In this document: positions 9,601 to 17,667 of the stretch, piece by piece
Layout: each line of letters starts with the position of its first letter
Position numbering within the stretch: the first letter of the stretch is position 1
Assembly (NCBI GenBank): GCA_937989665.1
Contig: CALKRN010000010.1
Location: 1-64,000 of the forward strand
Origin: an uncultured Desulfomicrobiaceae bacterium
GTDB taxonomy: Bacteria > Desulfobacterota > Desulfovibrionia > Desulfovibrionales > Desulfomicrobiaceae
Direction: 5' to 3'
DNA length: 64,000 nt
The notes under the pieces: generated by a model
Seen by the model: only the letters and a program-made list of their open reading frames with translations
The model's database searches: none
Told to the model about the DNA's origin: nothing
Translations under genes and position numbers: made by a program

Positions 9601-9690
9601 TACTTGGATCACGCCGAAGCCTATCTCCGCGACATGGAACGCCTCGGGGTATGGCGCCGGCTCCACGCCGTACAGCGAGCCACGGCATAA
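6643..9690 (+). CDS. Large membrane protein with degenerate PHP-like domain, function unknown
   Basis: A 1015-residue protein not assigned to a known function. Around residues 155-225 the sequence resembles a PHP phosphoesterase domain: H-x-H in FDDHVHDAST (157-163), then TPTHLVMDAWIKGIRHLTVV, then HAASILEMTVRIAIEV. The usual later metal ligand after the second strand (TDH) is replaced by VYYN, so metal chemistry is doubtful. About residues 665-830 contain four or five hydrophobic segments (for example WWVLAWGGAFLWFAITGV); the rest looks soluble, with a helical C-terminal tail of about 180 residues. It starts at ATGA overlapping the receiver gene; a TTG 12 nt earlier is less likely. The order receiver, this protein, PEP-synthase-like protein and small membrane protein suggests one functional unit. 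Confidence 0.8.
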   Translation: MSLLFDPQDHALLAIVEDVLARRHRPRSLASLMAPAMHPHGIKELAAPRALRIAYAVASLLGALTGHNARERLAALAALRDEVLLTADVRLPRNTARVLLQIMKDLIRHQGNNTIQLRLAHAFRAVSTGRPHEVRRMLARYRLLEMPEEWNQVAFDDHVHDASTKGRKTPTHLVMDAWIKGIRHLTVVYYNFVDPAVADELLHAASILEMTVRIAIEVQARFRDRYVRFLWEPFQRPCPEDFRRFLASPAVQAQMQAGQEVSRYYHRSVFAALEAYTTTHHQALSEALGIPAPTIDLPSFLHFVGAGQPSLFHLARYIEASFHQAAALLPPPEQQTALAHLEHLDPETLIRNYLHPCRNPHLHNPFVPSEAPEVPPLLRLGPSELLQRLADLHPASHFVLDSADLTATDALEILAACHGLVTDIELLNLKYLSQGRPTARVCAEAVDIQNPHDTARRLAELHHALGEEHIVALKRVVRAIIWDYHEEREQLARQMDQEANTEKQQFLARELAAMDGRCADLVVILENLPMFHQAYAGRPMGVRVGSRSTGQTRGAYGMGLAVVDTLPSRAQTAIHDPDNPQRRLLPLRATLVRHLRQSWGNNSLGWLRPMLGLTPPPAVDWEVVRFSWSERPGNVVTLGGLAGNPTPSPAESLSRWECLNSHLKNVLKVLGGFLPAFCTFLSTNEWWVLAWGGAFLWFAITGVRNVLQAVLGGGGLKRPSQLPWRSLVSATRIADSLLYTGFSVPLLDLGVKTLFLNHTLGITVTSHPLLLYATMAAANGLYLFSHNIWRGLPKAAAVGNLFRSLLSIPLAVGLNAVALVILKALGVAEAEALLQAGAAIISKLSSDTVAGAIEGLADRAANIAMRRRDYRTKLAALFNTFARLDALFPEEDVLEMLQTPKAVLDTLNLEAQELEQMLIVNALDLMYFWYYQPRARSAIRQIVREMTQEEWLIFFRSQLVLRRFQEVSRMFVDGLVGKDFSKALAFYLDHAEAYLRDMERLGVWRRLHAVQRATA

Positions 9691-9699
9691 GGAGCACCC

Positions 9700-12345
9700 A
9701 TGGGTATCGCCGCCGTCATCAAACGCCTCTTGGGCCGACCTTCTCCCCCTTCGCCCCCTGAAACGCAGAGCGACTATGAACTGCTGTTCCGGAGTCGCTA
9801 CGAACACTTCCAGCGCCTGCTGGCGGCCAACAATGCGGCCTTGGACCTTATGGCCAGCATCGAGGCCGCCCTGCGCGGGGAGCGCCACTTTGGGATGTAC
9901 TTTGTGCGATCCACGGCAACGACCCTGCTGGCCAAAGTGTATGCCATGATCGGCCACCTCCAAGAGCTCGCCCCTGGCCGCTACCCTGAACTTGGCGACC
10001 GCTTCCAGGCCATCGCCGACACCATCCGGTGTCGGATGGCGCCGCAGGTCCACCCGCAGACCTCGGCCTTGGTCCTCGATCTCGAGGACCTGCATACCGA
10101 CCTGGCCTCCGACGTGGGGGCGAAAATGGCCCACCTGGGGACCCTGCGCCGCCTCGGCCTTCCCGTCCCGGATGGGTTCGCCATTACCGCGGCAGCCTGC
10201 CAGGCCTTTTTCCGCCACCAAGGCCTTGGCGAAGACATCGCCTGTCTCGTGCAGTCCCACGCCATGGCTGGGGCCCTTTTTGACACCAACCCCGATGACC
10301 CTACCCCGGCCTTCTCCATCTTGGAGCTCTGCGCCCGCATTCAGGCCAAAATCCTCCAAGCCCCGGTGCCAGAAGAGGTCGTCGTGGCCATCCAGGAAGG
10401 CTACCACCGCCTCAGCAAACGGCTCGGCTATGCCCCAAGCGTTGCCTTGCGCTCCAGTGCTGTTGGCGAGGATAGTGCTGGCACCACCTTTGCCGGCCAG
10501 CATCGCTCGCTCCTCAATCTGCGGGCCGAGAGCCTCGCCGAGGCCTACAAAGAAGTCCTGGCGAGCAAGTATTCTCCGCAAGCCACGGTGTATCGCCACC
10601 GCAAGGGCATTCGCGAGGATGAGGTCTTCATGGCCGTAGGCTGTCTGGCCATGATTGGAGCTGTGGCCGGTGGGGTGGCGTATTCCTGCGATCCCGTGGA
10701 CCCCACGGATGAGCGCATCCATATCACCGCAGCCCTTGGGGCCGCCAAAGGGGTGGTGGATGGAAGTGTGCCGGTAGACCATTTTTGGGTGGCACGAGGG
10801 GAGCCACCATGCCTTGTGGCCACAATTATCACCGAGAAGTCCTGGCGGATTGTCCAGACCGAAGGAGAGGGTGTCCGACGGGAACGAGTCCCGCCGTCCC
10901 AAGCCACGCAGCCATGCCTCACCGAGGAACAAAGCGTGGCCCTGGCCCGCATGGTCTTGGCCATCGAGGCCCATTACGGCACGCCCCAAGACGTGGAGTG
11001 GGCCCTGTCTTTCAAAGGCGAACTCGTCATCCTTCAGGCCAGGCCGCTCGAGGTGCAGCCCACAAGCCCCCCGTCGCCAGCCCCAGCGGCCGACCTCCAG
11101 CTCCCCGAACCCCTCCTCTGCGCCGGCCAGACGGCTTGTCCCGGCGTAGGCTGCGGGCCAGTGCACTTCTTGCGCAACAACGTGGACATGCTCACTGTGC
11201 CCCAGGGGGCAATACTCGTGTGCGCCGATGCCTTGCCCAAATGGGCGGCGGTCCTCTCTCAGGCGGGGGCCGTTGTGAGCGAGCGCGGGAGCACGGCCGG
11301 GCACCTCGGCACCGTGGCTCGGGAGTTCGGCATCCCTGCGCTCTTTGGCGTGGAGAAAGCAACTACCCTGCTCCAGCCTGGACAGGAGGTCACCGTGGAT
11401 GCCCAGCGGAGATGTCTCTACCCCGGGCGGGTGGAAAGCCTCCTCGCCTCGCGGCCTGGTCCCCCACCGCTGGCGGGCACTCCGGTGTACGCGACCTTGG
11501 AGCGGATCGCCCAGGCCATCATCCCCCTTACCCTCACGGACCCCGACAGCCCCCGCTTCCGCGCCAAACACTGCACCACCCTCCACGATATCACCCGCTT
11601 TTGCCACGAAAAGGCGGTGGTGGAGATGTTTGCCTTTGGCCGCGATCACGACTTCGCCCCTCGTGCCAGCAAGCAGCTCAAAACCGTCGTGCCCATGCAA
11701 TGGTGGGTCCTTAACCTGGACGACGGATTCACCCACGAGGTGTCCGGACGCTTTGTGGACCTCGCTTCTATTGCCAGCACCCCGATGCTCGCCCTGTGGC
11801 GGGGTATTGTCGCTTTTCCCTGGGAAGGCCCCCCTAGCCTCGATGGCCGCGGTTTTCTCTCGGTACTCTTCCAGAGCTCCACCAATCCCAATCTCGAGCC
11901 AGCGGCCGCATCCCAGTACACCACCCGCAACTATTTTATCATCGCCCGCCATTTTTGCTCCCTCCAATGCCGCTTTGGCTACCATTTTACCTCGGTGGAG
12001 ACCATGGCCGGGCCACGGCCGCGAGAAAATTATATCCGCTTTCAATTCAAAGGCGGGGCTGCAGACGAAGCCCGCCGCGCCCGCCGCGCCCAGCTTGTGG
12101 GGGAGCTCCTCGAGGCCTTTCATTTCCAGGTGGATATCTCGAGCGACAACGTCACGGCCCGGATGGATGACTGCGAGGCTCCCTTTATCGAAAAGCACCT
12201 CGAGCTTTTGGGCCATCTCATCATGCATACCCGCCAGCTCGACATGGTCATGGCGCAAGATTCCATGGTCGCTGCCTACCGGCAGCGGCTGCTGGCCCAA
12301 ATGCGCTGGCTCTACGAGCAAGCACTGCCCAGTTACAGGCCATAA
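9700..12345 (+). CDS. PEP-synthase/PPDK-like protein with replaced C-terminal domain
   Basis: An 881-residue protein. Residues 135-450 match the pyruvate/ATP-binding half of PEP synthase and pyruvate phosphate dikinase: LGTLRRLGLPVPDGFAIT, then VALRSSAVGEDSAGTTFAGQ, then DVEWALSFKGELVILQARPL. Residues 465-570 form the swivelling phosphohistidine domain; SERGSTAGHLGTVAREFG keeps the expected histidine (H535). The C-terminal 280 residues are not the PEP-binding TIM barrel, so the complete PEP synthase reaction is unlikely. The first 130 residues are a helical extension. The gene follows the PHP-like membrane protein after 9 nt (GGAGCACCC before ATG). A phosphotransfer role under receiver control is a reasonable guess. 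Family membership is firm, activity unknown. Confidence 0.82.
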   Translation: MGIAAVIKRLLGRPSPPSPPETQSDYELLFRSRYEHFQRLLAANNAALDLMASIEAALRGERHFGMYFVRSTATTLLAKVYAMIGHLQELAPGRYPELGDRFQAIADTIRCRMAPQVHPQTSALVLDLEDLHTDLASDVGAKMAHLGTLRRLGLPVPDGFAITAAACQAFFRHQGLGEDIACLVQSHAMAGALFDTNPDDPTPAFSILELCARIQAKILQAPVPEEVVVAIQEGYHRLSKRLGYAPSVALRSSAVGEDSAGTTFAGQHRSLLNLRAESLAEAYKEVLASKYSPQATVYRHRKGIREDEVFMAVGCLAMIGAVAGGVAYSCDPVDPTDERIHITAALGAAKGVVDGSVPVDHFWVARGEPPCLVATIITEKSWRIVQTEGEGVRRERVPPSQATQPCLTEEQSVALARMVLAIEAHYGTPQDVEWALSFKGELVILQARPLEVQPTSPPSPAPAADLQLPEPLLCAGQTACPGVGCGPVHFLRNNVDMLTVPQGAILVCADALPKWAAVLSQAGAVVSERGSTAGHLGTVAREFGIPALFGVEKATTLLQPGQEVTVDAQRRCLYPGRVESLLASRPGPPPLAGTPVYATLERIAQAIIPLTLTDPDSPRFRAKHCTTLHDITRFCHEKAVVEMFAFGRDHDFAPRASKQLKTVVPMQWWVLNLDDGFTHEVSGRFVDLASIASTPMLALWRGIVAFPWEGPPSLDGRGFLSVLFQSSTNPNLEPAAASQYTTRNYFIIARHFCSLQCRFGYHFTSVETMAGPRPRENYIRFQFKGGAADEARRARRAQLVGELLEAFHFQVDISSDNVTARMDDCEAPFIEKHLELLGHLIMHTRQLDMVMAQDSMVAAYRQRLLAQMRWLYEQALPSYRP

Positions 12346-12379
12346 ATGCTGACGAATAAGACGAATAAGGAGACACGCT

Positions 12380-12562
12380 ATGGTTGACGAACACCGCGAC
12401 GCCCCAAGGCAGATCCTGCTGCGCGGGGTCATCATTGGCGGGGCCTTGGGCATGATCGCCCGCTGGTTCGGCTACGAGCCGACCAAGGCCTTCTTTCTCG
12501 CCGTCATTTGTGGCCTTCTTGCCGCTGGCACCCGTATCCTCATCCTGCGCCGCAAAAAGTAG
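12380..12562 (+). CDS. Small two-helix membrane protein
   Basis: A 60-residue protein with two hydrophobic stretches (about residues 13-27 and 36-55) and a basic C-terminus RRKK. AAGGAGACACGCT precedes the ATG, a good ribosome binding site. It lies 34 nt after the PEP-synthase-like gene and is probably the last gene of that operon. No family is recognised. The short length, good ribosome binding site and membrane pattern support a real gene. Confidence 0.65.
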   Translation: MVDEHRDAPRQILLRGVIIGGALGMIARWFGYEPTKAFFLAVICGLLAAGTRILILRRKK

Positions 12563-12624
12563 AACCACCGCTACCGCCCCGTGCCCCTGGCCTGGACCCT
12601 TCGGCAGGAGGATCAACTGGCCCC

Positions 12625-12653
12625 TTGCCTTTTGCCGCTGTCTTGCGGATGAT
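12625..12653 (+). promoter_or_regulatory. Candidate promoter of rpoH
   Basis: TTGCCT (12625-12630), a 17-nt spacer, and GATGAT (12648-12653), 36 nt before the rpoH start. Four of six positions match the sigma-70 consensus in each box. Found by eye; no transcription data. Confidence 0.3.
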
Positions 12654-12688
12654 ATGCCTTTGGCAAGCCTGCTTCTTCGGATCCCCTC

Positions 12689-13735
12689 ATGACGACGCAG
12701 ATGAACGAACCTGAAATTGTCGAGAGCGAAGAGCTCGACATCACGGCAGATGCTTTGGCGGAAGATGCCTTGGCGGACCTGGAGCTTCACGAGCCGCACG
12801 AGCTCCTGGAAGCCGAGCCTCCCCGTGGTGAACTCGCATTACTCTCGCCAAGCCATCTCGTCCCCCGAGACCATTACGGCCTTGACCCTCTTGCCCTTTA
12901 TCTTCGAGAAATCAAACAATTTCAGCCTCTTACTCCAGAAGAAGAATTTGAGCTCGCCCGGCGCTACCGCGATGAGCACGACGAAAAAGCAGCCTTTACC
13001 CTCATCACCTCCAATTTGCGTCTTGTGGTACGTATTGCCATGGATTTCCAACGCCGATGGATGAAAAACGTCCTCGACCTCATCCAGGAAGGCAATGTGG
13101 GGCTGCTCAAGGCTGTGCAAAAATTCGATCCTGATAAAGGCATTAAGTTCTCCTATTATGCTGCTTTTTGGATCAAGGCCTATATCCTCAAGTTCATCAT
13201 GGATAATTGGCGCATGGTGAAGATTGGAACCACCCAGGCACAGCGCAAATTATTCTATAATTTGAGCAAAGAACGGCAGCGCTTGCAGTCCTTGGGCTAT
13301 GACCCAGACACAAGTACCATGGCCAAAAACCTCCACGTTTCGGAGGCCGACGTCGTGGAGATGGGTCAGCGTCTTGGTCACAATGACCTCTCCCTGGACA
13401 TGCAACTGACAGATGATTCCGAATCCACACCGCTCGATTTTATTCCAGCCCTTGAAGCCCATGTGGAAGACCGCATGGCCTCGGAAGAAATGAGCGAGCT
13501 CCTTCTTGAGAACATTGAGGCCATTAAAGCAGAACTCAACGAAAAAGAGCGGGATATTCTCGAACTGCGACTTTTATCAGAAACACCCGTGACCTTGCGT
13601 GAAATTGGCGAAAAATACGGCATTACCCGAGAACGGGTTCGACAAATTGAGGCCCGTTTGCTGCACAAAATCAAAGAGCGAATGCAGCAGACCATCCACG
13701 ATTTTTCGGAAGAGTGGATTCATGAATCGCGATGA
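12689..13735 (+). CDS. rpoH: RNA polymerase heat-shock sigma factor (sigma-32)
   Basis: A 348-residue sigma-70 family factor. An acidic N-terminal tail of about 60 residues is followed by region 1.2 (DPLALYLREIKQFQPLTPEEE) and region 2 (NLRLVVRIAMDFQRRW, DLIQEGNVGLLKAVQKFDP, GIKFSYYAAFWIKAYIL). Region 4 follows with the helix-turn-helix LREIGEKYGITRERVRQIEA. It directs RNA polymerase to heat-shock promoters. The long acidic N-terminus is an extension relative to E. coli RpoH (284 residues). ATG at 12689 or the fourth-next ATG at 12701 could be the start; neither has a strong ribosome binding site. The gene overlaps the following HD-domain gene by 14 nt. Codon use is more AT-rich than that of its neighbours. 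Confidence 0.92.
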   Translation: MTTQMNEPEIVESEELDITADALAEDALADLELHEPHELLEAEPPRGELALLSPSHLVPRDHYGLDPLALYLREIKQFQPLTPEEEFELARRYRDEHDEKAAFTLITSNLRLVVRIAMDFQRRWMKNVLDLIQEGNVGLLKAVQKFDPDKGIKFSYYAAFWIKAYILKFIMDNWRMVKIGTTQAQRKLFYNLSKERQRLQSLGYDPDTSTMAKNLHVSEADVVEMGQRLGHNDLSLDMQLTDDSESTPLDFIPALEAHVEDRMASEEMSELLLENIEAIKAELNEKERDILELRLLSETPVTLREIGEKYGITRERVRQIEARLLHKIKERMQQTIHDFSEEWIHESR

Positions 13736-14477
13736 CATTCTCTCCCGACTCAAGAACGAGAGCGCCGCACTGGTGCCGAAGCAGCCACCGGCCTTTTACC
13801 ACGATCTGGAGGCCGAACTGGCCTGGGCACGGCAAACATTCTTCTCCCATCCGCTGTCCGTGCGCTGCCAGGACGACGTCCTGCCGTTTCTCAACGACCA
13901 CTATGGCCACGGGACGGCGCACGCCAAAAAAGTGGCCATTGAGGCCGGGGCCATTGCCCTGGCCGAGGGTCTGCCTTTGGGCATCATGGAAGCGCGGCAC
14001 TTGGGTCTCCTTGCCATCCTCGCGGGGCTCCTCCACGATGCCTGTCGTCTTCAAGGCGACCACGCCCGGCGCGGGGCGGACCTTGCCCTCGTGATCCTGC
14101 GCGATTACCCCCTCACCGACGAGCACCGCACCATAATCGCCGAGGCCATCCGCTGCCATGAGGCCTTTGGTGATGCCCCGCTGCCCCTCGACGAGATGGG
14201 CCGTATCGTGGCTGGTGCCCTCTATGATGCCGACAAGTTCCGCTGGGGACCGGACAACTTCGTCACCACGTTATGGGAGATTTGCAATTACCAAGAATGG
14301 GACCTCTGCCAAATCGCGGAACGCTTCCCTGCCGGGCTCCAACTCGTGGCATCGATCCGGGACACCTTCCGCACCCACGTGGGCCAGACCTACGGCCCGG
14401 AGTTCATCGATCTTGGCCTGACCATGGGCAAATTGCTCTACCAGAAAATCCAACACTACTGCGGGACATTCTCGTGA
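13722..14477 (+). CDS. HD-domain hydrolase
   Basis: A 251-residue soluble protein of the HD superfamily of metal-dependent phosphohydrolases. Visible ligands: H63/H67 (YGHGTAHAKK), the HD pair H105-D106 (LLHDACR) and a distal aspartate at 169-171 (LYDADKFRWGPD). The substrate cannot be predicted; relatives include nucleotidases and (p)ppGpp- or cyclic-nucleotide-related enzymes. The start overlaps the end of rpoH by 14 nt and its stop overlaps the GTG start of the next gene. It is therefore part of a coupled rpoH-HD-TPR-LolB chain. Confidence 0.85.
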   Translation: MNRDDILSRLKNESAALVPKQPPAFYHDLEAELAWARQTFFSHPLSVRCQDDVLPFLNDHYGHGTAHAKKVAIEAGAIALAEGLPLGIMEARHLGLLAILAGLLHDACRLQGDHARRGADLALVILRDYPLTDEHRTIIAEAIRCHEAFGDAPLPLDEMGRIVAGALYDADKFRWGPDNFVTTLWEICNYQEWDLCQIAERFPAGLQLVASIRDTFRTHVGQTYGPEFIDLGLTMGKLLYQKIQHYCGTFS

Positions 14478-16153
14478 ACCTGCCAGTCATTGCCCGCGTG
14501 GGCATCATCCTCGCCCTGTTTTGGGCCGTCTCTTGCGGCCACCGCAAACCAGTGCTTGTGCCATCAACCCCGTTGTCCCCAGAGGCCATGGCCATCTACC
14601 GGACCCTGTTGGTGGACCAGCTCGTGCGTGACGGCCAGATGGAGGAAGCCCTCACCTTGCTGCGCGAAAGCCTGGCCGCCCAGCCCTCCGAAAACCTTTA
14701 CCTGGAACTGGCCGGTCTTGCGTGGCGCCTCAATCGCTTTCCGGAAGCCCTCGCCACCTTGGCCGAAGCCGTGGAACGCTACCCCCACCACCGCGAATTG
14801 CGGCTCACCCAAGCCCGGGCCTTGGCAAGCCGAGGGCGCCAGGACGATGCCGCCCAGACCCTCCTCGACTACCTCGCGCTCGTTCCCGAGGATACCGAGG
14901 TGCAGATCCAAGCCGCCGCCTATCTTATCGATGCGGCCAAGCCTTCCAAGGCCACTGAACTGCTGGCCGCTCTTCCCCCAACCAAGCACGACGCCCGCTC
15001 TTTTTTTCTCCTTGGCAAGGCCCTCATCCGCCAAGGCCAGATCGCAAAAGGCATCCAACGTTTGGAAGAAGCCGCGATGTTGGACCCCGATGCCGAAGAA
15101 ATTTGGATTGAAATGGCCCTGGCCTATGAGCGCCAGGGGAACCTTCGCGAGGCAGAACGCATTGCCAGCGAACTCCTTCGCCTTGGCAAAGGGACGGACG
15201 CCTTGGCCTTCCATGTCTTGGAGCTCAATGTGCGCCTCGGCAATCCGGACAAAGGCCTGGCCATCTTTTTGGAAGCCAACCCAGCCCAGGCCACGATCCT
15301 CGATGGAGTCCAACTCCTCATGGACCGCAATCTCCTGGACTATGCCGCCGTCCTCCTCGACTCCCTCGTGGCCGAAGGTGACCCCGCCCTCGAAGTACGT
15401 CTTCTGTGGGGATTGTTGGAAGCTAAGCGCAAAAACCACGCCAAGGCCCTCGATATCCTTGCCGCCATCCCCGAAGAGGACCCTCTCGGAACACGGGCCC
15501 TCGCCTTACGGATTCTCGTCCTCCACGACATGGGCAAGGACGCCGAAGCACTGGAATTGGCCCACGCTGCTGTCACCCGTTTTCCGGAAGACGCCTCTGT
15601 GCGCACCCTGCTCGCGGAGCTCCTCGAAGCCAATGGCCAAGCCCGCGAGGCTGAGGCGGCGCTGCGCCAAGGACTCGAGAAGGCCCCCACTGATGCCCAG
15701 CTCCTCTACCGCTTGGGAATGCTTCTCGAAAACCAACAGCGCACGGATGAAGCCCTGGCCACCATGGAACGGCTCCTCCTCGCCCACCCGAACCATGCCG
15801 ATGCCCTTAACTTTGTCGGCTATACCCTGGCGGAGGCGGGGCGCGATCTGGAACGGGCCGAACGCCTCATCCGCGCCGCCCTCGCCCAAGAACCGGACAA
15901 CGGCTATTTTGTGGATTCTCTGGCCTGGGTCCTCTTCCGCCAAGGCCAAGTCCAACGCGCCTGGAAGGAGATCCAACGCGCGGTCACCCTCGTCAGCGAC
16001 CCGGTGGTATGGGAGCACTATGGCGATATTGCCGTCAGTCTCGGGCTCCTCTCCCCAGCGCGGCAGGGATACACAGAGGCCTTGCGCCTCAACCCCAAAA
16101 ATCCCGAAAAACTGCGCACCAAACTCCGCAAGCTCAGTGGGGGGAGTCAATGA
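14474..16153 (+). CDS. TPR-repeat outer-membrane lipoprotein
   Basis: A 559-residue protein starting at GTG 14474, which overlaps the previous stop (GTGA). The N-terminus VNLPVIARVGIILALFWAVSC is a lipoprotein signal peptide with the modified cysteine near residue 21. The rest is about 12-13 tetratricopeptide repeats (for example NYFVDSLAWVLFRQGQVQRAW near the end), a scaffold for protein binding. It is followed with overlap by a LolB-like lipoprotein gene, so both may act in envelope assembly. No enzymatic motif is present. The true function is unknown. Confidence 0.85.
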   Translation: MNLPVIARVGIILALFWAVSCGHRKPVLVPSTPLSPEAMAIYRTLLVDQLVRDGQMEEALTLLRESLAAQPSENLYLELAGLAWRLNRFPEALATLAEAVERYPHHRELRLTQARALASRGRQDDAAQTLLDYLALVPEDTEVQIQAAAYLIDAAKPSKATELLAALPPTKHDARSFFLLGKALIRQGQIAKGIQRLEEAAMLDPDAEEIWIEMALAYERQGNLREAERIASELLRLGKGTDALAFHVLELNVRLGNPDKGLAIFLEANPAQATILDGVQLLMDRNLLDYAAVLLDSLVAEGDPALEVRLLWGLLEAKRKNHAKALDILAAIPEEDPLGTRALALRILVLHDMGKDAEALELAHAAVTRFPEDASVRTLLAELLEANGQAREAEAALRQGLEKAPTDAQLLYRLGMLLENQQRTDEALATMERLLLAHPNHADALNFVGYTLAEAGRDLERAERLIRAALAQEPDNGYFVDSLAWVLFRQGQVQRAWKEIQRAVTLVSDPVVWEHYGDIAVSLGLLSPARQGYTEALRLNPKNPEKLRTKLRKLSGGSQ

Positions 16154-16872
16154 GCCTGCGCTGGATACTCCTGCTTAGCCTTCTTTTTTGGGCTGGCTGC
16201 GCACCGCGCCTGACTCCCCAAGACGATGCCTCCGCCCACCGGCTCTGGCTGGGCCTCCACCACCCCACCCCGGTGGCCCTCACCGCGCAGCTCTCCATCC
16301 ATATGGAAGGTCCTCAGGCCACGGGGCGGGTACGTGCCGACCTCACCGGCGTTCTTGCGCAGCGCCTGCGCCTGGACATCGTCTCTAGCCTTGGTTCCAC
16401 CTTGGCCATGGTGGAAGAGACCCCGCAAGGCGTTTTGGCCTACGAGCCCCAACGCGATACCGCCACGGTATTTCTCGACCCGCAGCGGGTCTTCCCTGCC
16501 CAAGGGATCCCCCTGCCGCTCTCCCTCGGCCACATCGCTCGTCTGCTGGCAGGCGATTGGGGCCCCCTCTTGCCGCAAGGCTTTGCCGGGGTGGACTCCC
16601 GCGAAGGCGCCATCGCCTTTACGCTGCCAGGCGGCACCATCCAAGAAGTAGTGGTGGCGACGGACGGCTCGTGGGTGCGGGCCCTCGGCCATGACGATCT
16701 GGAAATCGTCGCCGACCTCCCGGCCATGGAAGGGCACTATACTCGCTTCACCTTCGTCTCCGGCACCCAGGGCAGCGCCGTAGTGCGCGTCAAAGCAATG
16801 GCGCTGGAGGCCCCTGTGCCCAGCCCCCTCATCGTTCCGGAAACAGCACGTATCGAAATACAGTCCCCCTAA
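16150..16872 (+). CDS. LolB-like outer-membrane lipoprotein
   Basis: A 240-residue lipoprotein with signal peptide MSLRWILLLSLLFWAGC (lipobox WAGC, Cys17). The remainder is beta-rich (VALTAQLSIHMEGPQATGRV, TLAMVEETPQGVLAYEP), like the hot-dog-shaped LolB/DUF4292 fold that accepts lipoproteins at the outer membrane. The start overlaps the TPR lipoprotein stop (ATGA). The pairing of a TPR lipoprotein with a LolB-like protein supports a lipoprotein-sorting role. LolB identity rests on fold-like features, not on a diagnostic motif. Confidence 0.7.
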   Translation: MSLRWILLLSLLFWAGCAPRLTPQDDASAHRLWLGLHHPTPVALTAQLSIHMEGPQATGRVRADLTGVLAQRLRLDIVSSLGSTLAMVEETPQGVLAYEPQRDTATVFLDPQRVFPAQGIPLPLSLGHIARLLAGDWGPLLPQGFAGVDSREGAIAFTLPGGTIQEVVVATDGSWVRALGHDDLEIVADLPAMEGHYTRFTFVSGTQGSAVVRVKAMALEAPVPSPLIVPETARIEIQSP

Positions 16873-16881
16873 GGAGAGGCC

Positions 16882-17208
16882 ATGTACAACTTCTTCTCCA
16901 CCATATACAAAGGGTTGCGTTTGCTCTGGGCCCAGCTAAGCTGGAGTGCCATCGCCTGGATGCGCCAACGGGAAATAGCCACCATCCACGCCCGCCTACG
17001 CGACGAGTACCAGCGCCTGGGCCAGGCCATCCACAATGCATGGCAGGCAAACCAACCAATGGACATATCTTCGGGCGAGATGGCCTTGGCCCTACGCCAA
17101 GTGGACTTTCTTCTGGACGAGATACGCCATTTGGAACAGTCCCTAGCCCAAGATAGACAGCAATTCTTCCACGCCAAAGGCCTTACCCCACAACCACCAA
17201 GCGAGTAG
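16882..17208 (+). CDS. Hypothetical helical protein
   Basis: A 108-residue protein with a slightly hydrophobic N-terminus (MYNFFSTIYKGLRLLWAQLSW) and a helical, charged remainder (REIATIHARLRDEYQRLGQA, LDEIRHLEQSLAQDRQQF), consistent with a coiled coil. AAGGAGAGGCC precedes the ATG. It sits 9 nt after the LolB-like gene and 3 nt before rpiB, so it is co-transcribed with both. No family is recognised. Confidence 0.72.
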   Translation: MYNFFSTIYKGLRLLWAQLSWSAIAWMRQREIATIHARLRDEYQRLGQAIHNAWQANQPMDISSGEMALALRQVDFLLDEIRHLEQSLAQDRQQFFHAKGLTPQPPSE

Positions 17209-17211
17209 TTC

Positions 17212-17652
17212 ATGCGTATTGTCCTCGGTTCGGATCATGCTGGTTTTGTTCTCAAAGGCCAGTTGGCGGCCCATCTGGAAGGCCAGGGGTACCACGTGGA
17301 AGACCTCGGCACCCATAGCCCCGCCAGCTGCGATTACCCGCTCATTGCCGCCGCCGTCGCACGGCAGGTCCAAGGCGGTGGGGCGATGGGCATCCTCATC
17401 TGCGGCTCAGGGATCGGCATGTCCATGGCCGCCAATCGCTTTCCCGGCGTCCGGGCTGCCCTTTGCACCAACGAATACCTGGCGCGCATGAGCCGCCGGC
17501 ACAATGACGCCAACATCCTCTGCCTTGGGGAGCGCGTCATTGGCGTGGACCTGGCCAAGGCCATTACCGAGGCCTTTGTGAGCACACCCTTTGAGGGCGA
17601 TCGCCACCTGCGGCGCATCCAAACCCTCGAGTCCCTTCCCTCAACCCTTTAA
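17212..17652 (+). CDS. rpiB: Ribose-5-phosphate isomerase B
   Basis: A 146-residue protein of the RpiB/LacAB family. It interconverts ribose 5-phosphate and ribulose 5-phosphate in the pentose phosphate pathway. Family motifs: GSDHAGFVLK at the N-terminus, VEDLGTHSPASCDYP, the GILICGSGIGMSMAANR phosphate/anion-hole loop and the ARMSRRHNDANILCLGERV segment. The length is normal. It is directly upstream of tkt, which uses the same sugar phosphates. Confidence 0.95.
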   Translation: MRIVLGSDHAGFVLKGQLAAHLEGQGYHVEDLGTHSPASCDYPLIAAAVARQVQGGGAMGILICGSGIGMSMAANRFPGVRAALCTNEYLARMSRRHNDANILCLGERVIGVDLAKAITEAFVSTPFEGDRHLRRIQTLESLPSTL

Positions 17653-17667
17653 CCCCCACACTCTGCC

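Noticed and set aside
9271-12453. Long open frame on the minus strand (over 1000 codons)
   Set aside because: It is antisense to the PEP-synthase-like gene, has no recognisable domain and no ribosome binding site; long empty frames are common opposite GC-rich genes.
12615-12645. Sigma-54 promoter before rpoH (TGGCCCC...TTGC)
   Set aside because: Spacing between GG and GC is 13 nt instead of 10.
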